Origin: Flavobacteriales bacterium UBA6770
Lineage (GTDB): Bacteria; Bacteroidota; Bacteroidia; Flavobacteriales_G; Salibacteraceae
DNA length: 64,000 nucleotides
Assembly (NCBI GenBank): GCA_905181875.1
Contig: CAJIZH010000006.1
Location: forward strand, 124,001-188,000
Reading direction: 5' to 3'
Part shown: piece after piece, positions 7,970 through 16,452 of the stretch
Layout: the number at the start of each line of letters is the position of its first letter
Numbering within the stretch: the first letter of the stretch is position 1
The notes under the pieces: model-generated
What the model was told of the DNA's origin: nothing
Seen by the model: only the letters and a program-made list of their open reading frames with translations
Databases searched by the model: none
Position numbers and translations under genes: made by a program

Positions 7970-8752
7970 CTATTTACACTCGCCATTCGGCAGGCAAACA
8001 CCTTCACCTAATGATTCAATAAGGGGCTTCGCTTCGCTTAATTCTGCTTTTAATGCACTTTCAAATACTTCATCTGCTTGTGCACCAGAAATTGCCGTTT
8101 TTTCATTGATCAGAAAATACGGAACTCCTCTAACGTTAAGCTGATGAGCTTGATAGATATCCATACGCACTTCTTCCGAATATTCATCTGACGCAAGAAT
8201 TGACTTGGCTTTCTCCGCTGAAAGTCCAACGCTTTTTACTACTGCAAGTAAGTTTTCTTCTTCGGTCAGGTTAGTGCCATTCGTGAAATAAGCAACCATC
8301 AATGCTTCTTTTAATGCGTCGGATTTATTTTCGGTTTTTGACCACTGAATCAAACGGTGAGCATTAAAGGTATTGAAAGTTAACGCTTTATCAAATTTAA
8401 AATCAATGCCGTATCCTTTTCCATTCTCCGCCAGTTGATTGCTCATGGCTTTAACTTGGTCAATAGGATATCCTTTTCGTTCTGATAAATACTGTGCAGA
8501 AGGGTAGGCTTTATCTTTTGGGAAATCGGGGTCCAATTGAAAGCTGTGCCAAATGATTTCTACTTTATCCTCGGCGTTTTGATTTTTAATGGCTTGTTCT
8601 AATTTCCTTTTTCCTACAAAGCAAAAAGGACAAACAACATCGCTCCAGATTTCAATTTTAACAGTTTCGTTAGGCATATTTTTAGTGTTTGATTGCTGTG
8701 ACCACAATGTGGTGCAAAGAACGACAATAATAGATGTGAGGACCAATTTCAT
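7970..8752 (-). CDS. DsbA-family oxidoreductase, FrnE-like, with signal peptide
   Basis: A thioredoxin-fold protein of the FrnE/2-hydroxychromene-2-carboxylate isomerase branch of the DsbA family. The active-site motif is CPFC (Cys41, Cys44) in SDVVCPFCFVGKRKLEQAI; the cis-proline region is RGVPYFLINEK near 212. FrnE relatives are normally cytoplasmic and start where residue 26 (MPNETVKIEI) lies here. This copy carries a further 25 residues MKLVLTSIIVVLCTTLWSQ that look like a signal peptide, so it may be periplasmic. If the ATG at 8675-8677 is the true start it would be cytoplasmic. It faces the YiiX-like gene, with only 8 nt between stops. Confidence 0.85.
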   Translation of the reverse strand: MKLVLTSIIVVLCTTLWSQQSNTKNMPNETVKIEIWSDVVCPFCFVGKRKLEQAIKNQNAEDKVEIIWHSFQLDPDFPKDKAYPSAQYLSERKGYPIDQVKAMSNQLAENGKGYGIDFKFDKALTFNTFNAHRLIQWSKTENKSDALKEALMVAYFTNGTNLTEEENLLAVVKSVGLSAEKAKSILASDEYSEEVRMDIYQAHQLNVRGVPYFLINEKTAISGAQADEVFESALKAELSEAKPLIESLGEGVCLPNGECK

Positions 8753-8979
8753 AATGCTATATTAACAAATCAAAAGGGGATTGGGTTAGTGATTATTCAT
8801 GCAGCCTATAATATCTCTGAGACAAAAGAAGCAGGCATTTTAAAACGCCTCAAAGTTCCTTAGAACCATCTGTTCCGTGGATAATGGAAAGCCTTCTCTA
8901 TTAGTGTTAATTTCATTTACGAAAAGACTCAAACAGGATAGACATTGCAATTGCACTATGCGCTGGCAGATGAAACTTA

Positions 8980-9699
8980 CTAATTCCAGGCTTTTACCTC
9001 TCCCATACTTATATCTAAAAACAATAGCTTATGATTAGAGCAGATTAGGGCACCACTTTCTGTAGTTTTCCAAGGTTCCCAAGTTGCTTTTACACCACCC
9101 AAAGGAATAACACTTACCCACATTTTAAAGGCGCTTGGAAGTCCAGACTCATCCAACAACCATAAGTAGGAATCTCCCGGTGTATTCCCTCCAGAGGTAT
9201 AGCTAACTAATAGACCTTTCTCATCATTTTCAAGCAAAACAATGCGTCGTTCTGTTCCTGAATCAAATATTTTTTGGGGAGCGCTTAACCAAAATGAGTC
9301 GTTGTTAAAATACCCAATGGCTGTTTCTATAATTTCCGATCTGGAATCATCATTAACCTCAACATCATTAACCAATACAGTGCTTGAATCAGGATTTTGA
9401 ATATTCAAGTGAACTGTAATATCATCCCACTCAACCGCTACTAGTTGTTGCTTCTTATCCCACTTATAATGGTGTTGACCAACGAATGTCCATTCAAGAT
9501 AACGGGTTTGCTTATAGGCTTCATGATGCACCGCCTTCAACATTTTACTTGCTAACTGATCTGCCTCAACGGACTGTTTTCCTTCGGGTAGTTTTTCGTC
9601 ATAAATAAAGAATAAGCAAAGTAAAACGACCACCAAGGTCAATATTACACCGAGCAGTATTTTACCAGTTTTCTTTAAAGTAGGAATTATATTTTTCAT
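8980..9699 (-). CDS. Membrane-anchored protein of unknown function
   Basis: 239 residues with one strong N-terminal membrane segment (about 13-32, GKILLGVILTLVVVLLCLFF) and a soluble, probably periplasmic, beta-rich region with a Trp/Lys-rich part (YLEWTFVGQHHYKWDKK). No catalytic motif or named domain is recognised. Similar signal-anchored proteins of unknown role are common in Flavobacteriia. The start at 9699 keeps the anchor and is preceded by no other in-frame ATG. It lies between the FrnE-like gene and the RluA-type gene on the same strand, but the gaps (over 100 nt) argue against one operon. Confidence 0.65.
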   Translation of the reverse strand: MKNIIPTLKKTGKILLGVILTLVVVLLCLFFIYDEKLPEGKQSVEADQLASKMLKAVHHEAYKQTRYLEWTFVGQHHYKWDKKQQLVAVEWDDITVHLNIQNPDSSTVLVNDVEVNDDSRSEIIETAIGYFNNDSFWLSAPQKIFDSGTERRIVLLENDEKGLLVSYTSGGNTPGDSYLWLLDESGLPSAFKMWVSVIPLGGVKATWEPWKTTESGALICSNHKLLFLDISMGEVKAWN

Positions 9700-9813
9700 T
9701 GTATTTTACAAAAATTTCGACCGGTTACTGTTGTTTAAAAAGCAATTATCGAGTCGTAAAGTTGTGTTTTATTTCGTGTGTTACTTTAAATCAGTTTTCG
9801 ATTTTTCCAATAT

Positions 9814-10704
9814 CTATTTTGGATTAAATAATTTACCAAATCGTTTTGGAAGTTCATCTTCTAAATAGATGCTTTTATGGATAAACGGATGTTTAAAACT
9901 CAACGAAAAAGCATGCAAATACAAACCCTTTCCATTCAGAATTAAACCTTCATTTCCATAAACCTTATCGCCTAAAATCGGATTATGGATACTGGCCAAA
10001 TGTTTACGCAATTGATGCCTTCTGCCAGTTTTTGAGCTCAATTTTACCAAGTTAAGTTTACCGAACCTTTCTGAGGAAACAGATTCGATTAATCTGTAAT
10101 TCGAATGTGCTTTTTTACCGTCAACTTCTGAAGTGATTTCTCCTTGATCATTCATTGTACCAATAGTAACTGCATAATAGCTTTTTTCTATCTGCTTTTC
10201 TTCAAATAGACTACTTAAAGCCCGAATACAACTACTCGTTTTTCCAACCAAAAGAATACCGGTGGTTGCAAAATCTAATCGATGTGCAGGTTGCGGCTGG
10301 GTTGCATCAGGCAGTTTGCTGTGCTGAAGGTTTTGAATTAACGCATTTGCAATGGTTTTAAAGCTGTTACCGCTCACCAAAATACCTGCAGGTTTATGAA
10401 TCATTGCTAAATGATCATCTTCGAATAAAACGGTAAGTGGAAAAATGAGCTGTTTGCTCGGGCTAACCGCTGTTGGAATAGACAAGCTAATGCACTCTCC
10501 TCCATTTATTAGAGTAGCGGTTGTGGCAGTAATATCATTAACCGTAATGTACTTTTTCTTTAATGCTTTTTTTAATGCTGATTTTGTTAAAGCTGCAATG
10601 AAAATACCAACGCCATATTCCTGCAGTCGAATAGGATAGGGGATATCGGGAACGTTATGTGTTTCGGAGGTATTGATTAGAGTTTTATTATTTGCTAAAG
10701 CCAC
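9814..10704 (-). CDS. RluA-family pseudouridine synthase
   Basis: Converts specific uridines in rRNA or tRNA to pseudouridine. An S4-like RNA-binding segment (SALKKALKKKYITVNDI, about 42-58) precedes the catalytic domain, where HRLDFATTGI carries the catalytic aspartate (Asp144). Other family motifs are HKPAGILVSG (about 103-112) and the C-terminal GRRHQLRKHLASI segment. Length 296 fits the RluA/RsuA-like group. The target site cannot be assigned from the sequence. It is 50 nt downstream of the T9SS gene on the same strand, so co-transcription is possible. Confidence 0.92.
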   Translation of the reverse strand: MALANNKTLINTSETHNVPDIPYPIRLQEYGVGIFIAALTKSALKKALKKKYITVNDITATTATLINGGECISLSIPTAVSPSKQLIFPLTVLFEDDHLAMIHKPAGILVSGNSFKTIANALIQNLQHSKLPDATQPQPAHRLDFATTGILLVGKTSSCIRALSSLFEEKQIEKSYYAVTIGTMNDQGEITSEVDGKKAHSNYRLIESVSSERFGKLNLVKLSSKTGRRHQLRKHLASIHNPILGDKVYGNEGLILNGKGLYLHAFSLSFKHPFIHKSIYLEDELPKRFGKLFNPK

Positions 10705-10754
10705 ATATTTAAATAAATCAGGAGGGATAAATAGAGGCTATTGGCAATTCGGTT

Positions 10755-12542
10755 TTATTCTTTTATCAACCTCATTGCAGCTTTCTTACCTTCCAATTCA
10801 ACCATTAATAAGTATACTCCTGCTGGTTCTTCAATTTTCAGATCCAATATTGAGCTTTCAATGAAGCTCTGCACCTGTATTGTTCTACCACTCAAATCTG
10901 TTAAAGTAACAGTAATTGCCTCGTAGTTTCCTCCCAAATCAATTGTAAAACTGCCATTAGTTGGGTTTGGGTAGACCAAAAACTGATCAGATCTGATAGG
11001 GGTTATAGAACTAGTCGTTGAAGTATCCTTTACACAAGGCGTTATCGTATCCTTTGTGCCCATAAAACAAGGAGTGATACCCTCTTGATACATAAGATTC
11101 CATGCAGTTTCATAGCCAATCTTATGAGCCATCCAACTGCGCCATTGAGCAGAATCCGTTGGCATACTATCGCCTGCTAAGGCACAATCGCTAGATAATA
11201 AAGTGTACATATAAGTGCCTATCGCCTTATTCACATCGTTACTCAAGTGCCAACTGTCACTGTGTATATCTACATCAGGGATTTCTTCTAGCATCTGAGC
11301 GATCAACGTGCGTATGGGAACATTTCTCCCATAAGGTAATTCTGACTTTCTTACCATGTTTAAGGCTACTCCTAAATCTGTTTCCACATCATTTTCGTTT
11401 ACTCGTTTGTCTAGTCCGTAGAGCATTGAAATCTTACCAGTGCTAGCATCATCCTGCAACGGATAGCCAAAAGAATAGTCGTATTTAGAAGGGTCAATAT
11501 TGTACAAATGGGTGGAACCCATACTGGATCTACCGTAGTTAAAGTGTATAGGAGGAGTTGAGCCGAATTGAAGTGTCTTTTGGTCCTCTGCAACTACCCA
11601 ATTCAATCCATCAAGAATTCCATACTCGGTACTTGTTCCTCCATGGTTGTAAATAAGAGTTTGGTCGCTAATTTCACAGCTCTTATATGGAGAAATAAAG
11701 CTTCTTTTGCCTACATAATGCACTTGACTCATCTCAGTAACTTGAGTTGCGTGAGCTATGTCTGCGATTTCGTCATCATAGGAATAATCCGATGAAGAGG
11801 CACTATTGCCATAGATATGAGAGTAAATTGCTGCTGCGGTCAAATAGGCACCATTTGGTGTTGGATGTATGATAGCATTGTCTTTTTTACCTGCTGGAAT
11901 TGCTTTCCAAGAAAGGCCTGCAGGAACAATTGGTAATGGAACTTTAGCTCCATCAGCAGTACGATAGGTGAATTCTTCGAAATGATCTATCATCGTTTCA
12001 TCCTTAGGCCACATCATTAGTAATAGTGGTTTTGCTCCGCCTTCGATAACTTTTGCTGCAATCTTATTGACTCCCAGAGCGTAATAACCAGGTATCGTAG
12101 ATACAATATAAGGATCTGCTCCTATTACTACGAGGTCCCAATCTACACCATTATTCCCTTTCAAGTTACTCATGCGATCTTCGTGCGCATCTGGCCAGTA
12201 ATAGTATTGATTAAGAGAATGACAATAGTAATCTAGGTTTGAAGTAAACTGATCAGCAATACCCGTTGTAACAGTTTTATTTTTATAAATATCTTCTGAT
12301 ACAACATTAACATTGATAGAGATAGAAGTATCCGCTGACAAGATGTTCTTTAATTCCTTTGTGATTTGCTGAGGAGAAAAGGCTTCTGCTCCATCCTTAA
12401 TAGATTTACTGGTACCAATCACCAGGATATCTAAAGTTCCATCCCCATTAATGTCGGGGTTGCAAGGGTCTTGAGCATGTAATAATGATGTACATAATAA
12501 TAAACACGTTAATGCTTTTGTAAAAGTGAGTTTTGATTTCAT
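10755..12542 (-). CDS. T9SS type A secreted protein with SGNH-hydrolase-like body
   Basis: A 595-residue exported protein. It has a signal peptide (MKSKLTFTKALTCLLLC...HAQ), a long catalytic-like region and a C-terminal type A sorting domain that begins with LVYPNPTNGSFTID at about residue 522 and ends in KKAAMRLIKE, so it should be secreted through T9SS. The N-terminal part has DILVIGTSKSIKDG, DWDLVVIGADPYI and HPTPNGAYLTAAAIYSH, which resemble blocks I, III and V of SGNH/GDSL esterases (serine in GTSKS, histidine in HPTPNG). That match is weak, and no substrate can be proposed. A dockerin-like NPDINGDGTLDILV segment follows the signal peptide. Confidence 0.75.
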   Translation of the reverse strand: MKSKLTFTKALTCLLLCTSLLHAQDPCNPDINGDGTLDILVIGTSKSIKDGAEAFSPQQITKELKNILSADTSISINVNVVSEDIYKNKTVTTGIADQFTSNLDYYCHSLNQYYYWPDAHEDRMSNLKGNNGVDWDLVVIGADPYIVSTIPGYYALGVNKIAAKVIEGGAKPLLLMMWPKDETMIDHFEEFTYRTADGAKVPLPIVPAGLSWKAIPAGKKDNAIIHPTPNGAYLTAAAIYSHIYGNSASSSDYSYDDEIADIAHATQVTEMSQVHYVGKRSFISPYKSCEISDQTLIYNHGGTSTEYGILDGLNWVVAEDQKTLQFGSTPPIHFNYGRSSMGSTHLYNIDPSKYDYSFGYPLQDDASTGKISMLYGLDKRVNENDVETDLGVALNMVRKSELPYGRNVPIRTLIAQMLEEIPDVDIHSDSWHLSNDVNKAIGTYMYTLLSSDCALAGDSMPTDSAQWRSWMAHKIGYETAWNLMYQEGITPCFMGTKDTITPCVKDTSTTSSITPIRSDQFLVYPNPTNGSFTIDLGGNYEAITVTLTDLSGRTIQVQSFIESSILDLKIEEPAGVYLLMVELEGKKAAMRLIKE

Positions 12543-12595
12543 GTGTACGCGAAATTAAGTTTTATATTCTTTATTTTAATCTGCCAATGGGCTTA

Positions 12596-12933
12596 CTAAA
12601 CTGCTTTAAAAAGCAATTTAGATAGCGTTAGAGAAATCGAGATTTTAAAGGTATCTAAGTTGATCGTAGCCACTTCGTTTTCTAGATTGGACCATAATGC
12701 ACCATTTGATAACGAAGTCCAGCTGGAATCCGTCAATTGGCAGCATCTCCCGTGGCCTTGTTTTCAATGCGTTACACAGTCAGGCTCCATTTTTACCGTG
12801 TATTTGCAATAGCCTACGCAAAAGCCAAAACCATATCCATAATTAACCACCATTGAAGTACTATTAGGAATGATCGTTTCTTCTTTTTGCCGACAAGCAC
12901 AAAACTTAGCAATATGTAGGCTGATATTTTCAT
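12596..12933 (-). pseudogene. Decayed small lipoprotein gene
   Basis: Reading the minus strand from the ATG at 12931-12933 gives a signal peptide start MKISAYILLSFV, then a frame change to CACRQKEETII, followed by NYGYGFGFCVGYCKYTVKM. A TGA at 12764-12766 interrupts the frame, which then goes on with LTDSSWTSLSNGALWSNL. The YGxxFGxCVGYC pattern matches a family of small Bacteroidota lipoproteins of unknown role. At least one frameshift and one in-frame stop are present, and the span of 338 nt is not a multiple of three. It lies just after the DUF6150 gene on the same strand. Confidence 0.65.
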
Positions 12934-12954
12934 TTTTTCGTGTTCCTATTAACT

Positions 12955-13290
12955 TTAGTAGAGCAGGTGCATTTTAGATTCATCCTTCCATTCTGCCTTA
13001 TAGTCCGAGTCTACAAAAAAGATTTTTAAATCTGCTTTGTAATCTGCGTCTACAAAAAACACCTTCTTTTTTGCTTTGTAATCTGCATCGGTAAAAAACC
13101 ATTTACCGTTGTTATCTCCAGCTTTGTAGTCGGCATTCACTTTATACACCAACAAATCCGCTTTATAATCTGCGTCTACCACAAAAACCTTAACGTCGGC
13201 TTTGTAATCCGAATCTACCGAATAGACTTTCTGTGCCATACTATTGACACTAGTTAAAACTAACACTGTAGCTATAATTAAAGTTTTCAT
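12955..13290 (-). CDS. DUF6150-family secreted repeat protein
   Basis: After a signal peptide (MKTLIIATVLVLTSVNSMAQ) the mature protein is almost entirely built of six tandem units of about 13-15 residues: VYSVDSDYKADVK, VFVVDADYKADLL, VYKVNADYKAGDNNGK, WFFTDADYKAKKK, VFFVDADYKADLK, IFFVDSDYKAEWK. This is the DUF6150 pattern of alternating hydrophobic strands and xDYxA turns, which suggests a beta-structure of stacked repeats. Function unknown; export to the periplasm or surface is inferred. I moved the start from 13326 to the ATG at 13288-13290, because the upstream extension carries a -7 promoter element inside it. Confidence 0.85.
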   Translation of the reverse strand: MKTLIIATVLVLTSVNSMAQKVYSVDSDYKADVKVFVVDADYKADLLVYKVNADYKAGDNNGKWFFTDADYKAKKKVFFVDADYKADLKIFFVDSDYKAEWKDESKMHLLY

Positions 13291-13296
13291 TTGTTT

Positions 13297-13304
13297 CAAA
13301 TTTA
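13297..13304 (-). promoter_or_regulatory. -7 promoter element of the DUF6150 gene
   Basis: TAAATTTG on the minus strand fits TAnnTTTG and ends 6 nt before the ATG at 13290. It lies inside the longer ORF of the track, which supports the shorter start. Confidence 0.45.
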
Positions 13305-13462
13305 CACAACTCCGCCAATTACTCATATTGGCACTTTGCGCCGCTAATCACTTGAAGTCGGTAAATAGCTTACTGATCATATCGAAACCTACCTAACTTT
13401 TCCTAATAAGCCTTTATGGAATGCTATAAAGAACTTTTTTAGTTGGTTTTTGTCAATTGATT

Positions 13463-13876
13463 ATGGATTACAGCTTTCCAAAATGGATGACTAAAGTTCT
13501 GCAGGCAGCTGCAGTTTATAACGTATTGTGGGGTGCTTGGGTAGTTTTGCTTCCGAATACATTTTTTCAATGGACGGGCATGGAGCCCCTAACACATCCA
13601 ACGGTATGGCAAGGTACAGGTATGATTGTGGGTGTTTACGGTTTAGGCTATTGGTGGGCGGCTTACGATCCGGTTCGGCATTGGCCAATTGTTGCAGTTG
13701 GCTTTTTGGGTAAAGTATTTGGTCCGCTAGGGTTTGTCTTTAATCATTTTGTGTTGGATGAAGTTCCATTTGAATTTTCATACACCATGGTCACTAATGA
13801 TGTAATTTGGTGGGTGCCCTTTTTCTTAATCCTTCAACATGTTTATGGAAGCACACGATTTAAACTGCGCGATTAA
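13463..13876 (+). CDS. Four-helix integral membrane protein, unknown
   Basis: A 137-residue membrane protein with about four hydrophobic segments and many Trp/Tyr residues (GMIVGVYGLGYWWAAYD, NDVIWWVPFFLILQHVY). Relatives are often labelled 'alkyl hydroperoxide reductase' in databases, but there is no cysteine motif and no thioredoxin fold, so that name is not supported. The ORF track starts two codons upstream at a TTG; the ATG at 13463 is preferred. The next gene starts 41 nt later on the same strand and is also a four-helix membrane protein, so the two may act or be expressed together. Confidence 0.75.
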   Translation: MDYSFPKWMTKVLQAAAVYNVLWGAWVVLLPNTFFQWTGMEPLTHPTVWQGTGMIVGVYGLGYWWAAYDPVRHWPIVAVGFLGKVFGPLGFVFNHFVLDEVPFEFSYTMVTNDVIWWVPFFLILQHVYGSTRFKLRD

Positions 13877-13916
13877 AGAATTGCTTACTTTTCCTTGATA
13901 TAATGCACTTTATAAC

Positions 13917-14342
13917 ATGACCGTACTCGTTCTTAGACTTTTAGTAGATTTCGGTCTGGTGATACTCATATGGTTAACTCAGCTGATTATTTATCCCGCT
14001 TTTGTGCAAATGGACGCTAAGCAACTTCAAAGCTGGCATCCTACCTATAACCGTATGATCACCATTATTGTTGCGCCCCTAATGTTTGCTCAAATGGTAG
14101 CCGTAATTTGGCAAATTGTTCAAGAAGTTTCATTATTGCCTATTGCATCTTTTCTGCTAGTAATTGCAGCCTGGGTAATCACCTTTTTACAAGCGGTGCC
14201 GAAGCACCAAAATATCACCGAGGGATTAGCCGTTAGCCAATCTGCCATGCAATTAGTTAACATCAATTGGAGACGCACTGCAGTATGGAGCTTGGTTTTT
14301 TTGCTTTCGCTCTATGAAATGGTGATTTTACTAATTGCTTAA
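13917..14342 (+). CDS. Four-helix integral membrane protein (DUF1772-like pattern)
   Basis: A 141-residue membrane protein with four hydrophobic stretches. The spacing of FVQMDAKQLQSWHPTYNRMI in the first loop and the NWRRTAVWS segment before the last helix resembles a Bacteroidota family related to DUF1772; the assignment is tentative and the role is unknown. It directly follows the other small membrane protein and is followed by a 214-nt region without a convincing gene. Confidence 0.65.
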   Translation: MTVLVLRLLVDFGLVILIWLTQLIIYPAFVQMDAKQLQSWHPTYNRMITIIVAPLMFAQMVAVIWQIVQEVSLLPIASFLLVIAAWVITFLQAVPKHQNITEGLAVSQSAMQLVNINWRRTAVWSLVFLLSLYEMVILLIA

Positions 14343-14556
14343 GAGTAACGCCGCCGAGCAGTAAATAGCTATTAGGTTGGCATTGTATCTCTTTTAGGTT
14401 TGGTAAACTAGAGCGTTTTGACAACTTGGGCAACTGATTCTCTAGCAATCTGTTTTTTCTTGCAGTAATCACTTGCTAACCAAACTTCAATGATTAGTTA
14501 TCGTTGTGCTTACACAAACCTATCTTAGAATCATCTATTAGTTGAATAAGGGCTAA

Positions 14557-15714
14557 TTAATTGTACTTAATAAGTTTAATAATTTGTCCTTCAATATACA
14601 AGTAATACATGCTTGGTGGAAATTGTGATAAGTCGATTTGCTTGTTATCTCCAGTTAGATATCCCGCCAATAAGCGCTGCCCCATAGGTGAAATAATTTC
14701 GTAATGACCATTTCCATGCATTTTTAAATTAACTACACTTTTCGTTGGATTAGGGTAAACCCGAATGACTGAAAGGTCATTATAAATAACATTTTCTTCC
14801 TTCAATAGTGGATTAACTGCACTTGTATCTTTCTTCGTTGTATCCGTTTCTAATAATTCACATTTGAAATCTTGTTCTAGCTTGGATGCAATGAGAGGGC
14901 TTACTAAAAGTGTGTCTGTTAATAGGGGACAATAACAGTCGTTTTTTTCTACATAAAGTTTCAGCCAAGAGAGCGCTACTTTTCCAACATAACCTCCACC
15001 ACCTTTGGGTGTGTTGGCAACAGAGTGATTGCCATTTGCAATTTCGAATAGTATTTTGTCAGTCGTATTTGGTGTTTGGTTATAATGAATATCTGCATGT
15101 TGCACAGGAGGAGCAGTAGGATCATTTTCTCCACTAAAAATAAGCACAGGACTTTGATGATTGAGCTGGGGATTAGGGAGCCATGGACACAATGCCACAA
15201 CACCAGCAATAGTGGTGTCAAGTACAGCGGCCCTCTGAGCGCCGCCGCCGCCCATAGACCAACCACTTACGGCCAATTGATTCAGGTTAAGTGCTCCATT
15301 AAGCGGAGATAATATTCTAAAATTTTCTTGTTTTATGGTTTCTAAGGCATCCAACAACGCTAAAGCGCGTATTTCCGGAAGATCAAAAGGAGAATTTGTG
15401 CCTATAATAATGGTAACAATTCCGTGAGAAGCATAAAATGGGCCCCATTCTTGAACACTTGAAGGAAGCGCAGTAAATCCAGGTATAATTGCAATACTAG
15501 CGAACGGCGGATTTCCACTTGTAGGGTAGTAGATAGTCGCTCCTAAATAATCAGGACCATTCCTTATTCCATCTGCCTCGGTGAGCGTGGCAACTATAAA
15601 AGCTCCAGGATTAGCAAGACTCTCTATGGTTATGCCATTACATTGGGCTTTAACAATATTGGTAAATAGGGGAGAGATAATAGCAAATAATATTAAAAGG
15701 TAATTTTTTTTCAT
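14557..15714 (-). CDS. PETase/cutinase-like polyester hydrolase with T9SS type A domain
   Basis: A secreted alpha/beta hydrolase of the dienelactone hydrolase/cutinase-like group that includes PET hydrolases. It has a signal peptide ending VKAQ, the oxyanion-side PGFTALPSSVQEWGPFYASHG (about 78-98), the nucleophile elbow GWSMGGGG (Ser153), the acid in FSGENDPTAP (Asp198) and the base in IANGNHSVA (His230). CPWLP supplies the Trp seen in PETase substrate clefts (Trp178). Cys260/262 and Cys285 could form the C-terminal disulfide of these enzymes. A proline-poor linker leads to a type A T9SS domain starting near RVYPNPTKSVVNL (about 318). Known Bacteroidota PET hydrolases have the same layout. 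Polyester activity is inferred, not shown. Confidence 0.88.
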   Translation of the reverse strand: MKKNYLLILFAIISPLFTNIVKAQCNGITIESLANPGAFIVATLTEADGIRNGPDYLGATIYYPTSGNPPFASIAIIPGFTALPSSVQEWGPFYASHGIVTIIIGTNSPFDLPEIRALALLDALETIKQENFRILSPLNGALNLNQLAVSGWSMGGGGAQRAAVLDTTIAGVVALCPWLPNPQLNHQSPVLIFSGENDPTAPPVQHADIHYNQTPNTTDKILFEIANGNHSVANTPKGGGGYVGKVALSWLKLYVEKNDCYCPLLTDTLLVSPLIASKLEQDFKCELLETDTTKKDTSAVNPLLKEENVIYNDLSVIRVYPNPTKSVVNLKMHGNGHYEIISPMGQRLLAGYLTGDNKQIDLSQFPPSMYYLYIEGQIIKLIKYN

Positions 15715-15912
15715 TTTTTAAAAATACAAGGAACTTATGTTCATTATTATCCGAACAAATTTAAGGTTTCATTTGCTTTTTTTTTTAAAACTAGGCAACA
15801 GCATATTTAGATCTCTTTTTCAGTTACGATGTGATTCATTTTGAATTCCCATTGCTGAAGCTTAATTTTATGAGTTTACAATTCAAAATACTGAAATAGT
15901 GATTTAGATTTA

Positions 15913-16035
15913 TAACATTCCATTTAGCTTTGTTTCGATGCATACAATTGAACCTTATTAACGATGGCGAGAGCTTTATTTATCAGAAGAAGACGAACGC
16001 TTGCCTTTTTATGGAAGGGAATATTCAGAGTTTTT
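15913..16035 (+). pseudogene. Broken duplicate of the 5' end of the gene at 17972
   Basis: The 23 bases before the ATG (AACATTCCATTTAGCTTTGT..) are identical to those before the ATG at 17972. The reading frame from 15938 gives MHTIEPY, then a TAA where the intact gene has TAC, then RWRELYLSEEDERLPFYGREYSEF, closely matching RWRELYLAEEDERSPFYGKEYSEF of the intact gene. Similarity stops near 16035. It is a partial gene copy with an in-frame stop. Confidence 0.85.
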
Positions 16036-16220
16036 GTTTTATTCATTATTGCAATTAAAGCATCGATCAAACTAAGGAAAGTCAATCCGTCTATGGTTGC
16101 GCTCAGTTTCGGAATATAAGAAAAGTCATAATTTTCAGAAAGGGCTAGTGTCGGAATAAAATATGCAGGGCCTATTAACATTTAATTCCTATCGGTAAAA
16201 TCAAGATTGCTCTTGAATAA

Positions 16221-16382
16221 TTAATTCACTCATTTATTACTGTTTTGTTTAATTGGCTACAACTAGTGGATAAGGTTACAAAAGGTGAGCAGATCCATCC
16301 AATTTGGTGGGATAAGACAACCTTTTCTCTGATTTGTGTAATTGGAGAAATATTGGTTATAGTTAGCATGCAACTAAATTAA
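16221..16382 (+). pseudogene. 3' fragment of a membrane protein gene
   Basis: A 53-codon frame with no start codon, bounded by stops, reads ...LQLVDKVTKGEQIHPIWWDK.. followed by a hydrophobic tail and TAA at 16380-16382. The Trp-Trp-Asp stretch and the TM-like tail look like the end of a real membrane protein. The rest of the gene is absent. Confidence 0.4.
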
Positions 16383-16452
16383 CGCAAAATAAGAGGTCAT
16401 TTTATGACTATTATTCTCAAAAGTTCGTAATTGATCAAAGAACCAAAATCAC

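Larger units (their letters stand above)
15715..16452. other. Gene-poor stretch holding at least two gene remnants
   Basis: No intact gene is convincing in these 740 bases. The stretch holds a broken copy of the 5' end of the gene at 17972 and a 53-codon open fragment that ends in a membrane-like tail, both listed separately. The minus-strand ORF 15924-16181 is antisense to the broken copy. Confidence 0.6.

Noticed and set aside
13463-13876. 'Alkyl hydroperoxide reductase' label
   Set aside because: No thioredoxin fold and no redox cysteine; only membrane helices.
15924-16181. 85-codon minus-strand ORF
   Set aside because: Half of it is antisense to the broken copy of the 17972 gene; no known family in the rest.
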